Shown here: piece by piece, positions 49,695 through 59,559 of the stretch
Position numbering within the stretch: position 1 is the stretch's first letter
Layout of the letters: each line of letters opens with the position of its first letter
Source of the DNA: Photorhabdus sp. CRCIA-P01
Lineage (GTDB): Bacteria; Pseudomonadota; Gammaproteobacteria; Enterobacterales; Enterobacteriaceae
Assembly: GCF_003545805.1 (NCBI RefSeq)
Contig: NZ_NMQR01000003.1
Span: 62,001-126,000, forward strand
Length of the DNA stretch: 64,000 nucleotides
Reading direction: 5' to 3'
Translations under genes and position numbers: made by a program
Notes under the pieces: model-generated
Databases searched by the model: none
What the model saw: the letters and a program-made list of their open reading frames with translations, nothing else
Told to the model about the DNA's origin: nothing

Positions 49695-49974
49695 TCAGCC
49701 ATACAAAACCATAGGTAAGCAGGGAAAACCTTCCGTCTATAATCTCCTGGACAGCCCTTATGGCTACTATTTGTTCAGAGAGCGGGCAATGCAGAGGCTT
49801 TCCTTCGGGAGGCGTGTATTACCACGAAGCTTATGAAATTATTGTCTTTAGCTTGAAATGATAATAAGCCATTTACGCCCCTGCCACTAAGTTGCCAGTA
49901 ACTTTGTTGCCAATAACTTTGGTGGGGGCTTTTTATGACTCCTATTTAGAAACTAAGGCTATAAGGCTAATTTT
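49695..49974. other. Right junction of the unknown cluster
   Basis: About 280 bases between the small minus-strand frame and the hydratase gene contain a terminator-like structure (49876-49934) but no recognisable gene. It is the right boundary of the 13.4-kb segment bracketed by the mhpD direct repeats. Confidence 0.4.
49876..49934 (+). terminator. GC-rich hairpin with T-run
   Basis: GCCCCTGCCAC (49877-49887) can pair with GGTGGGGGC (49921-49929, one bulge), followed by TTTTT. The loop holds a tandem 15-base repeat, GTTGCCAGTAACTTT then GTTGCCAATAACTTT. It would stop transcription arriving from the cluster before the convergent mhpD. Confidence 0.55.
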
Positions 49975-50030
49975 TCAGGCAAAACTTACCTTGGCAGATC
50001 CCACCCCGAGTAAGTTAACTTTCAATTGAT
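49972..50030. repeat. Direct repeat right copy (mhpD 3' end)
   Basis: This is the intact-gene copy of the 59-bp repeat also found at 36537-36595, with four differences by my count and the same orientation. It contains the last codons of the hydratase gene. Confidence 0.85.
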
Positions 50031-50757
50031 CACCAGTATTAACGGGCACCATTGTGGTGAGGGAGCCAGAGAGAATGATCTCTCCACTGAGTAACGCCAT
50101 ATTCAGTGTTCCTAGCATATTCGCTAGCCAGGCAACTGCGTTAGCTGGATGCCCTAATGCAGCGGCACCAATGCCAGTGTCAACCCGTTTACCGTTTTTC
50201 TCTAGCGTTATTGTAACGGCAGCTAAATCAATTTCTGATGGCAGACGGGCACCATCGCCAATGACAAATAATCCTGATGAGGCATTATCAGCAACAGTAT
50301 CTGTGATTTTTATTTTCCAGTCACGGATCCGGGAATCGACAATTTCGATACAGGGCACGACATAATCCGTGGCTCTGAGTACATCTCCTGCTGTAATACC
50401 GGGTCCACACAGAGTGTGTTTCAGGATAAAACCAATTTCGCCTTCCGCTTTCGGTGCAATTAATTGCTCAATGGGTACAGTGGCATTGTTTTTGTAATGC
50501 ATATCTGAGGTGAGAATGCCAAAATCGGGTTGATCGACGCCCAATATATCCATAACTGTTTGACTAGTGATACCAATTTTTTTACCAACAATTCGCGCTC
50601 CAGTTGTTTCCAACCGGCAAGCGATAACTTTTTGCTGGATGAGATAGGCGTCGTGTAATGTTAGTTCTGGATATTCATTAGAGATAGGATCGATGGCTTG
50701 ATGACTCTGCCATGATTGAAACAATTTTTCACCAAGATGGGTTATGACGTTATTCAT
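49975..50757 (-). CDS. mhpD: 2-keto-4-pentenoate hydratase MhpD
   Basis: This 260-residue member of the MhpD/HpcG hydratase family adds water to 2-hydroxypenta-2,4-dienoate to give 4-hydroxy-2-oxovalerate, a late step after ring cleavage in phenylpropionate breakdown. Family blocks visible are A-Y-L-I-Q-Q, G-x-K-I-G-I-T-S, the metal-binding A-E-G-E-I-G-F and I-E-I-V-D-S-R. The ATG at 50757 has AGGAGCAAC upstream; the longer frame to 50790 lacks one. The downstream enzymes MhpE and MhpF are not in this window. Confidence 0.88.
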   Translation of the reverse strand: MNNVITHLGEKLFQSWQSHQAIDPISNEYPELTLHDAYLIQQKVIACRLETTGARIVGKKIGITSQTVMDILGVDQPDFGILTSDMHYKNNATVPIEQLIAPKAEGEIGFILKHTLCGPGITAGDVLRATDYVVPCIEIVDSRIRDWKIKITDTVADNASSGLFVIGDGARLPSEIDLAAVTITLEKNGKRVDTGIGAAALGHPANAVAWLANMLGTLNMALLSGEIILSGSLTTMVPVNTGDQLKVNLLGVGSAKVSFA

Positions 50758-50823
50758 CTGTTGCTCCTGATCAAACCACAGAAGTGACATTCCAACTGGA
50801 ATATCACTCGTCTGAAAGGGACA

Positions 50824-51726
50824 TTATTTGTTGCCGTTGAGTAAAAAATCGATATGGAGCCGGTTGAATGTGTCCGGGTCTTCATATTGAGGCCAGTGAC
50901 CGCATTTTTCCATCACGGCAAAACGGCTATTTTTGATAAGCCCGGCAAGACGCTGACCGACTGAAACCGCAGCAGTCGGATCGTGTGTGGTCCATAGCAC
51001 CAGGGTTTCAGCCTGGATCTTTGCCAGCTCATCTTCGGTTAAAAGGTTACGCAGGCGGGTATCCATATCTTGCAGGCACATAATGTTTTCCATTGCGGAC
51101 AACATACCCGGCTGACGATAAATGGCAAAACGGGCTTCAACCAAGTCTTCTGTCACCATTGCAGGATCTTCCATCAGGAATTCAAGACGCTTGCGGGTAG
51201 CTTCCCGATCTGGGTTTTTCACTGCATTTAGGCTCAGTGTGCGCAGGCGTTCCATCACATTTGGATCAGCAATCATGCCACCGGCTGTGTTCAACACCAG
51301 ACGGTGAATATATTGCGGATATTTTGCCGCAAACCGGGCTGCAACCCATCCGCCTAACGATTCGCCAGAAAGGTGAATTTTCTTCAGATTTAATGTCTCA
51401 ATAAGATCCCGTAGGTGTTCCACATAATCGATAATCTCATAGGAACGGACAGGTTTATCCGTGAAGCCATGCCCCAGCATATCAATTGCCAGTACACGAA
51501 AATGGGCAGCATGGGGCAGAATATTGCGCATATAAGCTTCTAAATGACCTGCAATACCATGTAAGAAAATCAGAGTAGGTCCGTTCCCCGCTTCAAGAAC
51601 ACGAGTTTTTATCCCTTTTACATTGAGATGATGTAGATGGATTTCACCGCTGGCAATGGCAGACCAAAGCGAACGTAATTCGGGCTGTATAGGCTTATGT
51701 TGAGGATTCGCTGATATTGACATCAT
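50824..51726 (-). CDS. mhpC: 2-hydroxy-6-oxonona-2,4-dienedioate hydrolase MhpC-like
   Basis: This 300-residue alpha/beta hydrolase cleaves the meta-ring-fission product of 2,3-dihydroxyphenylpropionate or -cinnamate to succinate (or fumarate) and 2-hydroxypentadienoate. It carries the oxyanion H-G-I-A-G, nucleophile G-E-S-L-G-G, acid L-W-T-T-H-D-P and C-G-H-W-P-Q-Y-E histidine. The sequence departs from E. coli MhpC in places, so substrate range may differ. GGGAGATATC precedes ATGATG. It lies 66 bases upstream of mhpD. Confidence 0.87.
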   Translation of the reverse strand: MMSISANPQHKPIQPELRSLWSAIASGEIHLHHLNVKGIKTRVLEAGNGPTLIFLHGIAGHLEAYMRNILPHAAHFRVLAIDMLGHGFTDKPVRSYEIIDYVEHLRDLIETLNLKKIHLSGESLGGWVAARFAAKYPQYIHRLVLNTAGGMIADPNVMERLRTLSLNAVKNPDREATRKRLEFLMEDPAMVTEDLVEARFAIYRQPGMLSAMENIMCLQDMDTRLRNLLTEDELAKIQAETLVLWTTHDPTAAVSVGQRLAGLIKNSRFAVMEKCGHWPQYEDPDTFNRLHIDFLLNGNK

Positions 51727-51839
51727 GATATCTCCCTTATTTATTTTAAATTAATACGTTATTAATATAACGACAACGGGTAATATTCACTAATACTTAA
51801 TATGTCTAGTCTGAAAGGCAAAAACGATGATGCTTATTT

Positions 51840-52724
51840 CTATTCTTGCAGATATTTATTTTCAACAACATCTATTAAGTGCGATAATAATTCTGATGTG
51901 TTGTCTTTTCGCCATGCCATTATTAACTCTATTGTGGGAGAATATCCCGATAATGGCCGACAAATAACAGCATCTGTCATGATTCTGGTAATATAGAATG
52001 GTACTATTGCACACCCTAAATTTAGACTAACCATGTTTAAAATTAATAGCATATTATTAGCTGTTTGAATAACATTAGGTACGACATTATGTTCAGTAAA
52101 ATAATTTTCTATAATCTGTTGTAATACGCCAGATTGTGTTGGATCAGGCGTAATAAAATTTTCTCCGTGTAGGTCGTTGACTGAAATTTTCTCACAATAT
52201 CTTAGCCTGTGATTAGCCGGCATCAGAACCACCAGCGGTTCATTAAGAATGACTTTAAAATCAATATAATCACTCTTTATCGGCGGACGCATGAAAGCGA
52301 CATCAATGTCACCTTGTAATAATTTCTCTTCTTGTCCTGGATTAAATAAACTAATAAGTTCTACTTTTGCCACAGGATGAACCAAGCGAAATACTGGGAT
52401 GACTTCAGGTAATACTTTAACTTCTGCTGATGGGACAAATCCAATAGTGAGCACAATTTGTTCTTGTGCCGCTTTGCGTGCCATTTTTTTTGCTTTCTCT
52501 GCATTGTCAAGAATAAGCCTGGCTTGTTGGAAAAAAACTTCTCCGGCTTTGGTTAGAGAGACTCTGCGTTTATTTCTCTCTAATAGTGTGGAACCAATAT
52601 AATCTTCTAAATCTTTTATTTGTTGACTTAACGAAGGTTGTGCGGTGTGCAATCTTTTTGCGGCCTTAGTAAAGTTTAATTCTTCTGCCACTGCAATAAA
52701 ATAGCGTAAGTGTCTTAATTCCAT
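51840..52724 (-). CDS. hcaR: LysR-family regulator HcaR
   Basis: This 294-residue LysR activator has an N-terminal winged helix (M-E-L-R-H-L-R-Y-F-I-A-V-A-E-E-L-N-F-T-K-A-A-K-R-L) and an inducer-binding domain from about residue 90. It diverges from hcaE, the normal arrangement for HcaR, which activates the hca operon with phenylpropionate or cinnamate as inducer. In Photorhabdus, cinnamate from phenylalanine ammonia-lyase is known to be processed by Hca enzymes. GAGGAAACGG precedes the ATG. Confidence 0.9.
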   Translation of the reverse strand: MELRHLRYFIAVAEELNFTKAAKRLHTAQPSLSQQIKDLEDYIGSTLLERNKRRVSLTKAGEVFFQQARLILDNAEKAKKMARKAAQEQIVLTIGFVPSAEVKVLPEVIPVFRLVHPVAKVELISLFNPGQEEKLLQGDIDVAFMRPPIKSDYIDFKVILNEPLVVLMPANHRLRYCEKISVNDLHGENFITPDPTQSGVLQQIIENYFTEHNVVPNVIQTANNMLLILNMVSLNLGCAIVPFYITRIMTDAVICRPLSGYSPTIELIMAWRKDNTSELLSHLIDVVENKYLQE

Positions 52725-52814
52725 TGCCGTTTCCTCACATATCGAAAAAAAGTCTTAATTTAAACAAACAATGTATTTCACAAAATATTAATCTATTAAT
52801 AGCATTCATTTTGC

Positions 52815-52835
52815 ATGTTGGCAAAAAGTCAACAT
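52815..52835. promoter_or_regulatory. Inverted repeat in the hcaR-hcaE intergenic region
   Basis: ATGTTG (52815-52820) and CAACAT (52830-52835), nine bases apart, form a dyad 26 bases before hcaE. It has the T-N11-A flavour of LysR-type sites, but its position close to the start codon would suit repression or an overlapping promoter better than activation. Confidence 0.35.
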
Positions 52836-52860
52836 TTCTTTTACTTGAGGATTAAATAAT

Positions 52861-54222
52861 ATGACATTGAGCAAAAATTCAGATATCTACCGCCTGATTG
52901 ATGCCCGTGCCGGTCGTGTAACTCCTCAGATTTATATCGATCCCGAGCTCTATCAATTGGAACTCGAAAGAATATTTGGCCGTTGTTGGCTGTTTCTAGC
53001 TCATCAGAGCCAAATCCCCAATCCAGGTGATTTTTTCAATACTTATATGGGAGAGGACAGTGTTGTTGTTGTCCGCCAGAAAAATGGTTCCGTTAAAGCT
53101 TTCCTAAATCAATGTCGCCATCGTTCCATGCGGGTTTGTTACGCGGATAGCGGTAATACCCGTGCATTTACTTGCCCTTATCATGGTTGGTCATATGGTG
53201 TGGATGGGCAATTAATCGACGTCCCGTTGGAAGCGTGTGCCTATCCCCATGGGCTTTGTAAAGAGCAATGGGGACTTCAGGAAGTGCCGTGTGTGGAAAG
53301 TTATAAGGGATTGATTTTTGGTAACTGGGATACGACCGCACCCTCGCTGATTGATTATCTCGGTGATATGGCTTGGTATCTTGATGGTGTGCTTGATCGC
53401 CGTGAAGGAGGAACAGAAGTTATTGGCGGTGTGCAAAAGTGGGTGATCAATTGTAACTGGAAATTACCCGCTGAACAGTTTGCCGGCGATCAATACCATG
53501 CTTTATTCAGCCACGCCTCCGCCGTACAGGTTTTAGGTGTAAAAGAGGGTGACAGTAACAGAGCATTAGGTGCTGGTCAGACTTCTCGGCCAGTTTGGGA
53601 AACGGCAAAAGATGCCGTGCAATTTGCTCAGAATGGTCACGGTTGTGGATTTTTCTTGACCGAAAAACCCGATGCTAACGTTTGGGTTGATGGTACCGTT
53701 GCCCGTTACTACCGTGAAACCTATGCCGAGGCAGAGCAGCGGCTGGGAAAAGTCAGGGCACTGCGTCTTGCCGGTCACAACAATATTTTCCCGACCCTTT
53801 CCTGGCTTAACGGTACTGCAACCATGCGGGTGTGGCATCCACGCGGACCCGATCAGGTGGAAGTTTGGGCTTTCTGCATCGCGGATAAAGCCGCATCTCC
53901 AGAGGTAAAAGCCGCTTTTGAGAATAGCGCTACCCGTGCATTTGGTCCGGCAGGTTTTCTCGAACAGGATGATTCAGAAAATTGGGTGGAAATCCAGAAG
54001 GTACTTAGAGGTTACAAAGCCCGTAACAGCACATTGTGTATGGAAATGAGATTGGGACGAGAAAAAGTGCGGGATGATGGAATTCCGGGTGTGACCAATC
54101 ATATTTTTTCCGAAACCGTTGCCCGTGGCATGTATCAGCGTTGGGCTGACTTACTCACCAGTGAAACCTGGGATGAGATAGAGGAAAAAAGCCGGGTTTA
54201 TCAGCAGGAGTTGGTCAAATGA
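52861..54222 (+). CDS. hcaE: 3-phenylpropionate/cinnamate dioxygenase, alpha subunit
   Basis: This 453-residue large subunit of a Rieske non-haem iron dioxygenase inserts O2 into the ring of phenylpropionate or cinnamate to form the cis-dihydrodiol. The Rieske ligands are Cys85, His87, Cys105 and His108. The catalytic iron site is D-Q-Y-H-A-L-F-S-H, with His213 and His218 (Asp210 bridging). It overlaps hcaF by four bases. Confidence 0.95.
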   Translation: MTLSKNSDIYRLIDARAGRVTPQIYIDPELYQLELERIFGRCWLFLAHQSQIPNPGDFFNTYMGEDSVVVVRQKNGSVKAFLNQCRHRSMRVCYADSGNTRAFTCPYHGWSYGVDGQLIDVPLEACAYPHGLCKEQWGLQEVPCVESYKGLIFGNWDTTAPSLIDYLGDMAWYLDGVLDRREGGTEVIGGVQKWVINCNWKLPAEQFAGDQYHALFSHASAVQVLGVKEGDSNRALGAGQTSRPVWETAKDAVQFAQNGHGCGFFLTEKPDANVWVDGTVARYYRETYAEAEQRLGKVRALRLAGHNNIFPTLSWLNGTATMRVWHPRGPDQVEVWAFCIADKAASPEVKAAFENSATRAFGPAGFLEQDDSENWVEIQKVLRGYKARNSTLCMEMRLGREKVRDDGIPGVTNHIFSETVARGMYQRWADLLTSETWDEIEEKSRVYQQELVK

Positions 54223-54761
54223 AAGAGTTAATTGTCAATCAGGAAAAAAGGGTATCGTCGGAACTGCATTATGAAATAAGTCAGTTCTTGTATTACGAAA
54301 TGACATTACTGGATGAGTGGAGATTTCGTGATTGGCTTGAGTTGTTATCAGAAAATCTCAGCTATACCATGCGTACCATTGTTAATGCCCAAACCCGCGA
54401 TCGCCGTAAGAGTATCCAACCGCCAACCACTTGGTTGTTCAATGACAATAAATTTCAGCTTGAACGCCGGATAGCTCGGTTGGAGACCGGGATGGCATGG
54501 GCAGAGGAACCCCCATCCCGTACACGTCATCTACTGACAAACTTAGTGATTACTGAAACGGATTTGCCTGACCAATTTCATGTTCAGTCCAATTATTTGC
54601 TGTACCGTTCACAAAAAGAGCGAGATGAAGCTTTTTATGTTGGTAAGCGGCTGGATTGTGTTCGCCGTAATCCGAAAACGGATAGCTGGCTGATTTGCAA
54701 ACGTGAAATTACCTTGGATCAGGCAGTCTTAACTTTCCATAACTTGAGTGTCTTATTCTGA
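54219..54761 (+). CDS. hcaF: 3-phenylpropionate/cinnamate dioxygenase, beta subunit
   Basis: This 180-residue small subunit (cystatin-like fold) of the HcaEF hexamer contains the family's E[15 protein letters not shown] and R-x-x-R-H-L-L-T-N-L blocks. It is structural rather than catalytic. It is translationally coupled to hcaE and hcaC (four-base and one-base overlaps). Confidence 0.95.
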   Translation: MKELIVNQEKRVSSELHYEISQFLYYEMTLLDEWRFRDWLELLSENLSYTMRTIVNAQTRDRRKSIQPPTTWLFNDNKFQLERRIARLETGMAWAEEPPSRTRHLLTNLVITETDLPDQFHVQSNYLLYRSQKERDEAFYVGKRLDCVRRNPKTDSWLICKREITLDQAVLTFHNLSVLF

Positions 54762-55078
54762 TGAGTCAATTATTCGTATGTACTGTTGAAGACTTGCCCG
54801 ACGGAGAAGCGCGTAAGGTTGAATACACACCGGATATTGCGCTGTTTCACTATGATGGCGAATTCTTTGCTGTTGATGACCGGTGCAGTCATGGTAATGC
54901 CTCTATATCCGAAGGGTATTTGGAAGACAATGCGACAGTTGAGTGTCCACTGCATACGGCCAGTTTTTGTCTTAGAACCGGGAAGGCACTTTGCCTTCCT
55001 GCTACAGATCCATTGAAGACCTATCCTGTTGTTGTAAAAGACGGAAACATTTATATCACTGTATCGGAGGAGCAATAA
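54761..55078 (+). CDS. hcaC: Rieske ferredoxin of the phenylpropionate dioxygenase
   Basis: This 105-residue [2Fe-2S] ferredoxin shuttles electrons from HcaD to HcaE. Ligands are in D-R-C-S-H-G-N-A and E-C-P-L-H-T-A-S-F. Length and order (E-F-C) match E. coli. The ATG of hcaB overlaps its final TAATG. Confidence 0.94.
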   Translation: MSQLFVCTVEDLPDGEARKVEYTPDIALFHYDGEFFAVDDRCSHGNASISEGYLEDNATVECPLHTASFCLRTGKALCLPATDPLKTYPVVVKDGNIYITVSEEQ

Positions 55079-55920
55079 TGAGTTGGATCAAAGATCAAGT
55101 CATTTTATTAACAGGCGGTGGCTCCGGTTTAGGTTTAGCTTTAGTAGAGCGTTTTATTGCCGAAGGCGCCAAAGTGGGTGTTTTGGAGTTATCGGCAGAA
55201 AAAGCGGCCGCTTTGGCACACTGTTTTGGTAACGATATCTGTGTTATTCAGGGTGATGTTGCCTCTTTTGAGGACAATGAACGCGCAGTGGCTGAAACTG
55301 TTAGGCGTTTTGGCAAACTAGACTGCTTTGTTGGTAACGCGGGCATATGGGATCACAAAATTAGCTTGCTTGACGCCTCACCAGAACAGGTTGGTAAAGG
55401 ATTTGATGAGCTGATGGGTGTTAACCTGAAAGGGTATATTCTAGGGGCTAAAGCCGCGTTGCCAGCGCTAACAGCATCAGAAGGCAGCATGATTTTTACG
55501 TTGTCAAACTCGTCATGGTTTTCTGGTGGTGGTGGGGTGTTGTATACCGCCAGCAAGCACGGTGCGGTCGGCATGATCCGCCAGTTAGCTTATGAATTAG
55601 CGCCAGTTATCAGGGTTAATGGTGTTGCGCCTTGTGGTATGCCAAGTGATCTTCGTGGGGCTGCCTCATTATCTCAGCAAGATAGATGTATTACAGATAA
55701 CCTGTCATTAGAAAGTCTCGGTGCAATTTTGCCTTTGCAATTCATACCTCAGCCAAAAGATTTCACTGGTCCGTATGTCATGCTGGCTTCCCGTGCCAAT
55801 AACCGCACTTTAACGGGAGTGATGATAACGGCTGATGCCGGATTAAGTATCCGTGGCATTCGCCAAAGTACAGCGGGAGTGATGTCTCCGAACAAGAAGG
55901 AGAGTTCAAATGACTGTTAA
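55078..55920 (+). CDS. hcaB: cis-dihydrodiol dehydrogenase (SDR)
   Basis: This 280-residue short-chain dehydrogenase oxidises the cis-dihydrodiol to 2,3-dihydroxyphenylpropionate or -cinnamate with NAD+. The cofactor motif is T-G-G-G-S-G-L-G near residue 12, N-A-G-I-W near 87, and catalytic Ser, then Y-T-A-S-K-H near 160. GGAGGAGCAATA directly precedes the ATG at 55078; the longer open frame lies in hcaC. It overlaps mhpB by 11 bases. Confidence 0.94.
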   Translation: MSWIKDQVILLTGGGSGLGLALVERFIAEGAKVGVLELSAEKAAALAHCFGNDICVIQGDVASFEDNERAVAETVRRFGKLDCFVGNAGIWDHKISLLDASPEQVGKGFDELMGVNLKGYILGAKAALPALTASEGSMIFTLSNSSWFSGGGGVLYTASKHGAVGMIRQLAYELAPVIRVNGVAPCGMPSDLRGAASLSQQDRCITDNLSLESLGAILPLQFIPQPKDFTGPYVMLASRANNRTLTGVMITADAGLSIRGIRQSTAGVMSPNKKESSNDC

Positions 55921-56863
55921 ATTGATTTGTACTTCGCACACGCCTTTGATGGGCTTTGGTTCTCCGCCTGAAACGACTGAAAAGCATGTTCGGCAGGTTT
56001 TTCAGCAATTGGCTGAACAGGTAAAAGCCTACGATCCACAATTGATAGTGATTTTCGCTCCAGACCATTTTAATGGTTTTTTTTATGATCTCATGCCGGC
56101 ATTTTGCGTTGGAGTAAGAGCGAATGCAGTGGGAGATTGGGATATTGGTGAAGGTCCACTCAATGTTCCTGAAAACACCGCGAAGGATTTAATTTCTGCC
56201 TTATATGATTCAGGGATTGATGTTGCCCACTCTTGGCGTATGCAGGCCGATCACGGCTTTATTCAACCATTGATGCTGCTTTGTCAGGATTTACAGCGTT
56301 ATCCAACTATCCCAATATTTATTAACTGTGCAGCTAAACCATTGCCGACATGTCGTCGTGCTGTTGCGTTAGGTCGTGCAGTGGGTCAATTCCTACTCAC
56401 AACAGATCAGCGGGTATTGCTGCTAGGTTCTGGTGGTTTATCACATGATCCCCCGATACCACAGATGGGGCAAGTGCCACCGGAAGTTGAAGAAGGGTTG
56501 ATTGCCGGGAGAAATCCGACAAAAGAAGTGCGTCAAAAACGGCAAAGCCGAGTCATTGAGGTTGGAAAATCGTTGGCTCGTGGCGAGAATATCGTTGCTC
56601 CGTTGAATCCACGGTGGGATGACGAGTTATTGCGTATTTTTTGTGGTGGCGATATTCAGCGTCTTGCTTCGTTGACAGAGGGAGGAATCGCCATTCAGGG
56701 CGGGAAAGGTGGACAGGAAATTCGCTGTTGGATTGCGGCTTTTGCGGCGCTTTCTGTTTATGGCGAATATAAAGCGCAACGGCATTATTACCAACCTATT
56801 AAGGAGTGGCTAGCAGGGATGGCAATGGTCAGTGCTCAACCTGTCACTCAGAGAGGAGCATAA
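55910..56863 (+). CDS. mhpB: 2,3-dihydroxyphenylpropionate 1,2-dioxygenase (extradiol)
   Basis: This 317-residue class III extradiol dioxygenase (LigB-like) opens the catechol ring next to the hydroxyls. Metal and catalytic His are in C-T-S-H-T-P-L-M-G (about residue 10), F-A-P-D-H-F-N-G-F (about 50-55) and Q-A-D-H-G-F (about 115). In E. coli mhpB is in a separate operon from hca; here it is embedded between hcaB and hcaD, giving the whole upper pathway in one transcript. Confidence 0.94.
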   Translation: MTVKLICTSHTPLMGFGSPPETTEKHVRQVFQQLAEQVKAYDPQLIVIFAPDHFNGFFYDLMPAFCVGVRANAVGDWDIGEGPLNVPENTAKDLISALYDSGIDVAHSWRMQADHGFIQPLMLLCQDLQRYPTIPIFINCAAKPLPTCRRAVALGRAVGQFLLTTDQRVLLLGSGGLSHDPPIPQMGQVPPEVEEGLIAGRNPTKEVRQKRQSRVIEVGKSLARGENIVAPLNPRWDDELLRIFCGGDIQRLASLTEGGIAIQGGKGGQEIRCWIAAFAALSVYGEYKAQRHYYQPIKEWLAGMAMVSAQPVTQRGA

Positions 56864-56864
56864 T

Positions 56865-58034
56865 ATGCGGAATCAGACTTTTATTATCGTTGGAGCAGGG
56901 CAAGCGGGAGCTATGGCCGCCGCAACCTTAAGGCAGCAACAGTTTGATGGCGATATTATTTTAATTGGTAAGGAATATCATGCGCCTTACGAGCGGCCAA
57001 TTTTATCAAAAGACTATTTAATCAACCCAGAGGAAGCGCCGAAATATCTGTTCTCCGAAGATTTTTATCTGAAAAACCAGATAGATCTGCGCATAGGTCA
57101 ATCGGTCAGCCAGATTATTCCATCGAAACATTGTGTTGTTTTAGAAAATGGCGGCAAGCTCGGGTATGACAAACTCCTGCTCACTATGGGGGCAAGAGCC
57201 AGACGATTTCCGCTGCTTGATCAACTGGGTGAAAATATTTATACCTTGAGGACGCTGGATGATGCGCAACGTTTACGCCAGGCAGTGAAAAAAGACAAAC
57301 GGATTTTGATTGTTGGTGGTGGTGTGATTGGTCTGGAACTGGCGGCAACTTCTTGTGAATTGGGAGCAAACGTGACGGTTATCGAACAGGCGGATAACAT
57401 CATGGGACGTTGTGCTCCTCCATTATTGCAGGATTATCTTTTGAATCGTCATCGGGAAAAAGGGGTGCAATTTTTCCTTGATACCAACATTGTTTCCGCA
57501 CAAAAACAAGGGAGTGAATTAGTGCTTATATTGAACACCGGTGAAAAGGTGATCGGAGATATTATTATTTATGGTATCGGCGCTGAATTCAGGGATCAGT
57601 TGGCCGCTGATGCTGGTTTGGTGACTAATGGCGGTATCGTCATTGACAGCCGTTGCCAGACTTCTGAACCGGATATTTTTGCCGCCGGGGATGTTTGCCT
57701 TCAGAGAGAACCGCTGACAGGTGATCTACAGCGCCGTGAAACCTGGGAAAATGCGAACCGTCAGGCGACTATCGCCGTGCATGCCATGATGGGGTTAGAA
57801 CCCCCACAGCCGGGTGCGCCGTGGTTCTGGACCGATCAGTGGGGCATTAACATCCAAATGGTTGGCAACATGCAGGCTGAAAAATGGCATATCAAAGGTG
57901 ATTTGCAATCAGATAAAGCCATTTTGATTGGTACAGAAAATGAAATCTTAGTCGGTGCTGTCGCGATTAATCAGGGAAGAGAAATGCGGAATTTGCGGAA
58001 ATTACTTGCTAATTCCACGGTTGTTCCGGTGTAG
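56865..58034 (+). CDS. hcaD: Ferredoxin-NAD+ reductase of the phenylpropionate dioxygenase
   Basis: This 389-residue FAD enzyme passes electrons from NADH to HcaC. It has an N-terminal FAD motif G-A-G-Q-A-G-A-M-A-A-A, Y-E-R-P-I-L-S-K, an NAD motif G-G-G-V-I-G-L-E-L-A near 150, and the second FAD motif I-F-A-A-G-D-V. GAGAGGAGC precedes the ATG at 56865, two bases after the mhpB stop. It is the last gene of the hca operon. Confidence 0.95.
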   Translation: MRNQTFIIVGAGQAGAMAAATLRQQQFDGDIILIGKEYHAPYERPILSKDYLINPEEAPKYLFSEDFYLKNQIDLRIGQSVSQIIPSKHCVVLENGGKLGYDKLLLTMGARARRFPLLDQLGENIYTLRTLDDAQRLRQAVKKDKRILIVGGGVIGLELAATSCELGANVTVIEQADNIMGRCAPPLLQDYLLNRHREKGVQFFLDTNIVSAQKQGSELVLILNTGEKVIGDIIIYGIGAEFRDQLAADAGLVTNGGIVIDSRCQTSEPDIFAAGDVCLQREPLTGDLQRRETWENANRQATIAVHAMMGLEPPQPGAPWFWTDQWGINIQMVGNMQAEKWHIKGDLQSDKAILIGTENEILVGAVAINQGREMRNLRKLLANSTVVPV

Positions 58035-58082
58035 GTAATGGACGGTATTTTATTGACAATGAATCGTTTTATTATTGAATTC

Positions 58083-58104
58083 GGTGACCATTTGGACGGT
58101 CACC
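58083..58104 (+). terminator. Short hairpin after hcaD
   Basis: Perfect 7-base arms GGTGACC and GGTCACC with an 8-base loop, 49 bases past hcaD and close to the convergent small gene. No T-run is present, so its role as terminator is uncertain. Confidence 0.4.
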
Positions 58105-58112
58105 AACGAGGG

Positions 58113-58349
58113 TCATATTGAATCATTTATAATCTTAGTGTCAGATGAATATATGATTTTTAGCCTTCTGACTGACATTATATAACCACGCCAATCGTCG
58201 ACAACCCAAGAATCTCTAGAACCGCCAGGAATTATAGTAAAATAATTGTCGGACACGCTGAACCGTGCGTAATCAGTGCTCCAGTAATTAATAGCAACTT
58301 CAATCGTGTCACATTTCGTATTGTTGGTAACATGAATCATGCCCACCAT
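58113..58349 (-). CDS. Uncharacterised small protein, beta-rich
   Basis: This protein of about 78 residues has no signal peptide or membrane segment, many aromatic and Asn/Ser residues, and a W-S-T-D-Y, then P-G-G-S-R-D-S-W motif. The look is of a single small beta-sandwich such as lectin- or actinoporin-like proteins. I do not recognise the family. The ATG at 58349 has GAGGGG seven bases upstream and is preferred over an in-frame ATG at 58364. It converges on hcaD. Confidence 0.55.
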   Translation of the reverse strand: MVGMIHVTNNTKCDTIEVAINYWSTDYARFSVSDNYFTIIPGGSRDSWVVDDWRGYIMSVRRLKIIYSSDTKIINDSI

Positions 58350-58636
58350 ATTACAACCCCTCACTATTTCAATCTGATTTTATCCAGATTGTTGCAATCA
58401 TATCCTATATGGTTTTTCCAAATATTAATTAGATAATGTAACTTAGAGATACATATTATGAATGTAATTTATTATTCTTTATAAAATATTTAATTAAGAA
58501 ATGGAAGTAAGAATTTACTCCGATTGTTTGCTTAGTGGTTAAGTGTTTTTATACGGTATCTGGAGTAATGGAAAAACTGAAATTTCATTGCTAATGAAGT
58601 CGTAGAGAAATCACCTTAATTAAGGAGTTCTTAATT

Positions 58637-59500
58637 ATGATAACACATAAATTAGCTATATTTATACTGTGTTTATCTCCCGCCGTATGCTTTTCACAGC
58701 CTGATAAATTATCTCCAGGCCCATATGAGTTAATTATTGGAGCAAGACCTTCGACGCCTTATTCACCGATTCAGAATTATAATCGAAACTTAACATGGCA
58801 AGGTGCTGGGTATGAATTTACTGTTCCTGTGTCCCGTCATCACATAATCCCATTCAATCTATTAAGAAGCTTCTATAACCGTGTTGTTGAAAATAACCGA
58901 CTACGTAATATAAGTAGTTTTCTCACAGTATACTCAAATAATTTACGGTTTTATGCTAGTCGTGGCGGTATTGACTGTAATCAATTAGGTAGCGATATTA
59001 TTGATGCATCAAATTTAGGTTTGGCTCAAGGTAGTGGATGGATAAGAGGTGGTAGTGATAGATTTACTCCAGGTTTTAGTACATTCGAGCAATTTTATGC
59101 GTGGTTACCGGGCAACCTTTTCATTGGGCCAAATGATCGCTCAGATGATCCAGGTCCAGGATTTGAGAGTAATGCAGCGGTTGTTATTGGTGAGGCTAAT
59201 TTCAACTTGGTTTCCAGGTTGTACAGAAATATGATGGATTATGTGTCAATACATGATGAAAGTTTATTAAATGGAATTGCAGCAGATTTATCAAGGCTAG
59301 CTCAAATAAGGGGAGTTTATTCATTACAGTCACAAGATTGGGAATATGTGAATGGTAAATATAGATTAAGGAGAGGGGGGAAAGAAAGCTTCATAGATGT
59401 AGACAATAGTGATGATGATTATCTGGAATCAACGTGCGATGATTTACGTCCCACACTCGATAAAATTAAAGGAAGGTATACGATTGTAATAGATAATTAA
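58637..59500 (+). CDS. Exported protein with HHIIP motif, candidate secreted toxin
   Basis: This 287-residue protein has a Sec signal peptide (about 1-20). Residues 66-75 read S-R-H-H-I-I-P-F-N-L, and a D-Y and Cys-containing acidic tail follows. The double His with I-I-P recalls HNH-type and related toxin domains, where His-His act on metal and phosphate, but the rest of a classical HNH motif is not visible. AAGGAG precedes the ATG. Two small exported paralogues follow directly and look like immunity proteins, which supports a toxin role. The target is unknown. Confidence 0.55.
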   Translation: MITHKLAIFILCLSPAVCFSQPDKLSPGPYELIIGARPSTPYSPIQNYNRNLTWQGAGYEFTVPVSRHHIIPFNLLRSFYNRVVENNRLRNISSFLTVYSNNLRFYASRGGIDCNQLGSDIIDASNLGLAQGSGWIRGGSDRFTPGFSTFEQFYAWLPGNLFIGPNDRSDDPGPGFESNAAVVIGEANFNLVSRLYRNMMDYVSIHDESLLNGIAADLSRLAQIRGVYSLQSQDWEYVNGKYRLRRGGKESFIDVDNSDDDYLESTCDDLRPTLDKIKGRYTIVIDN

Positions 59501-59559
59501 AGCTAAGAATTAGCTAAATTTTACAACTATAAAAAGGTTAATGTTTAATAGGATAAAAA

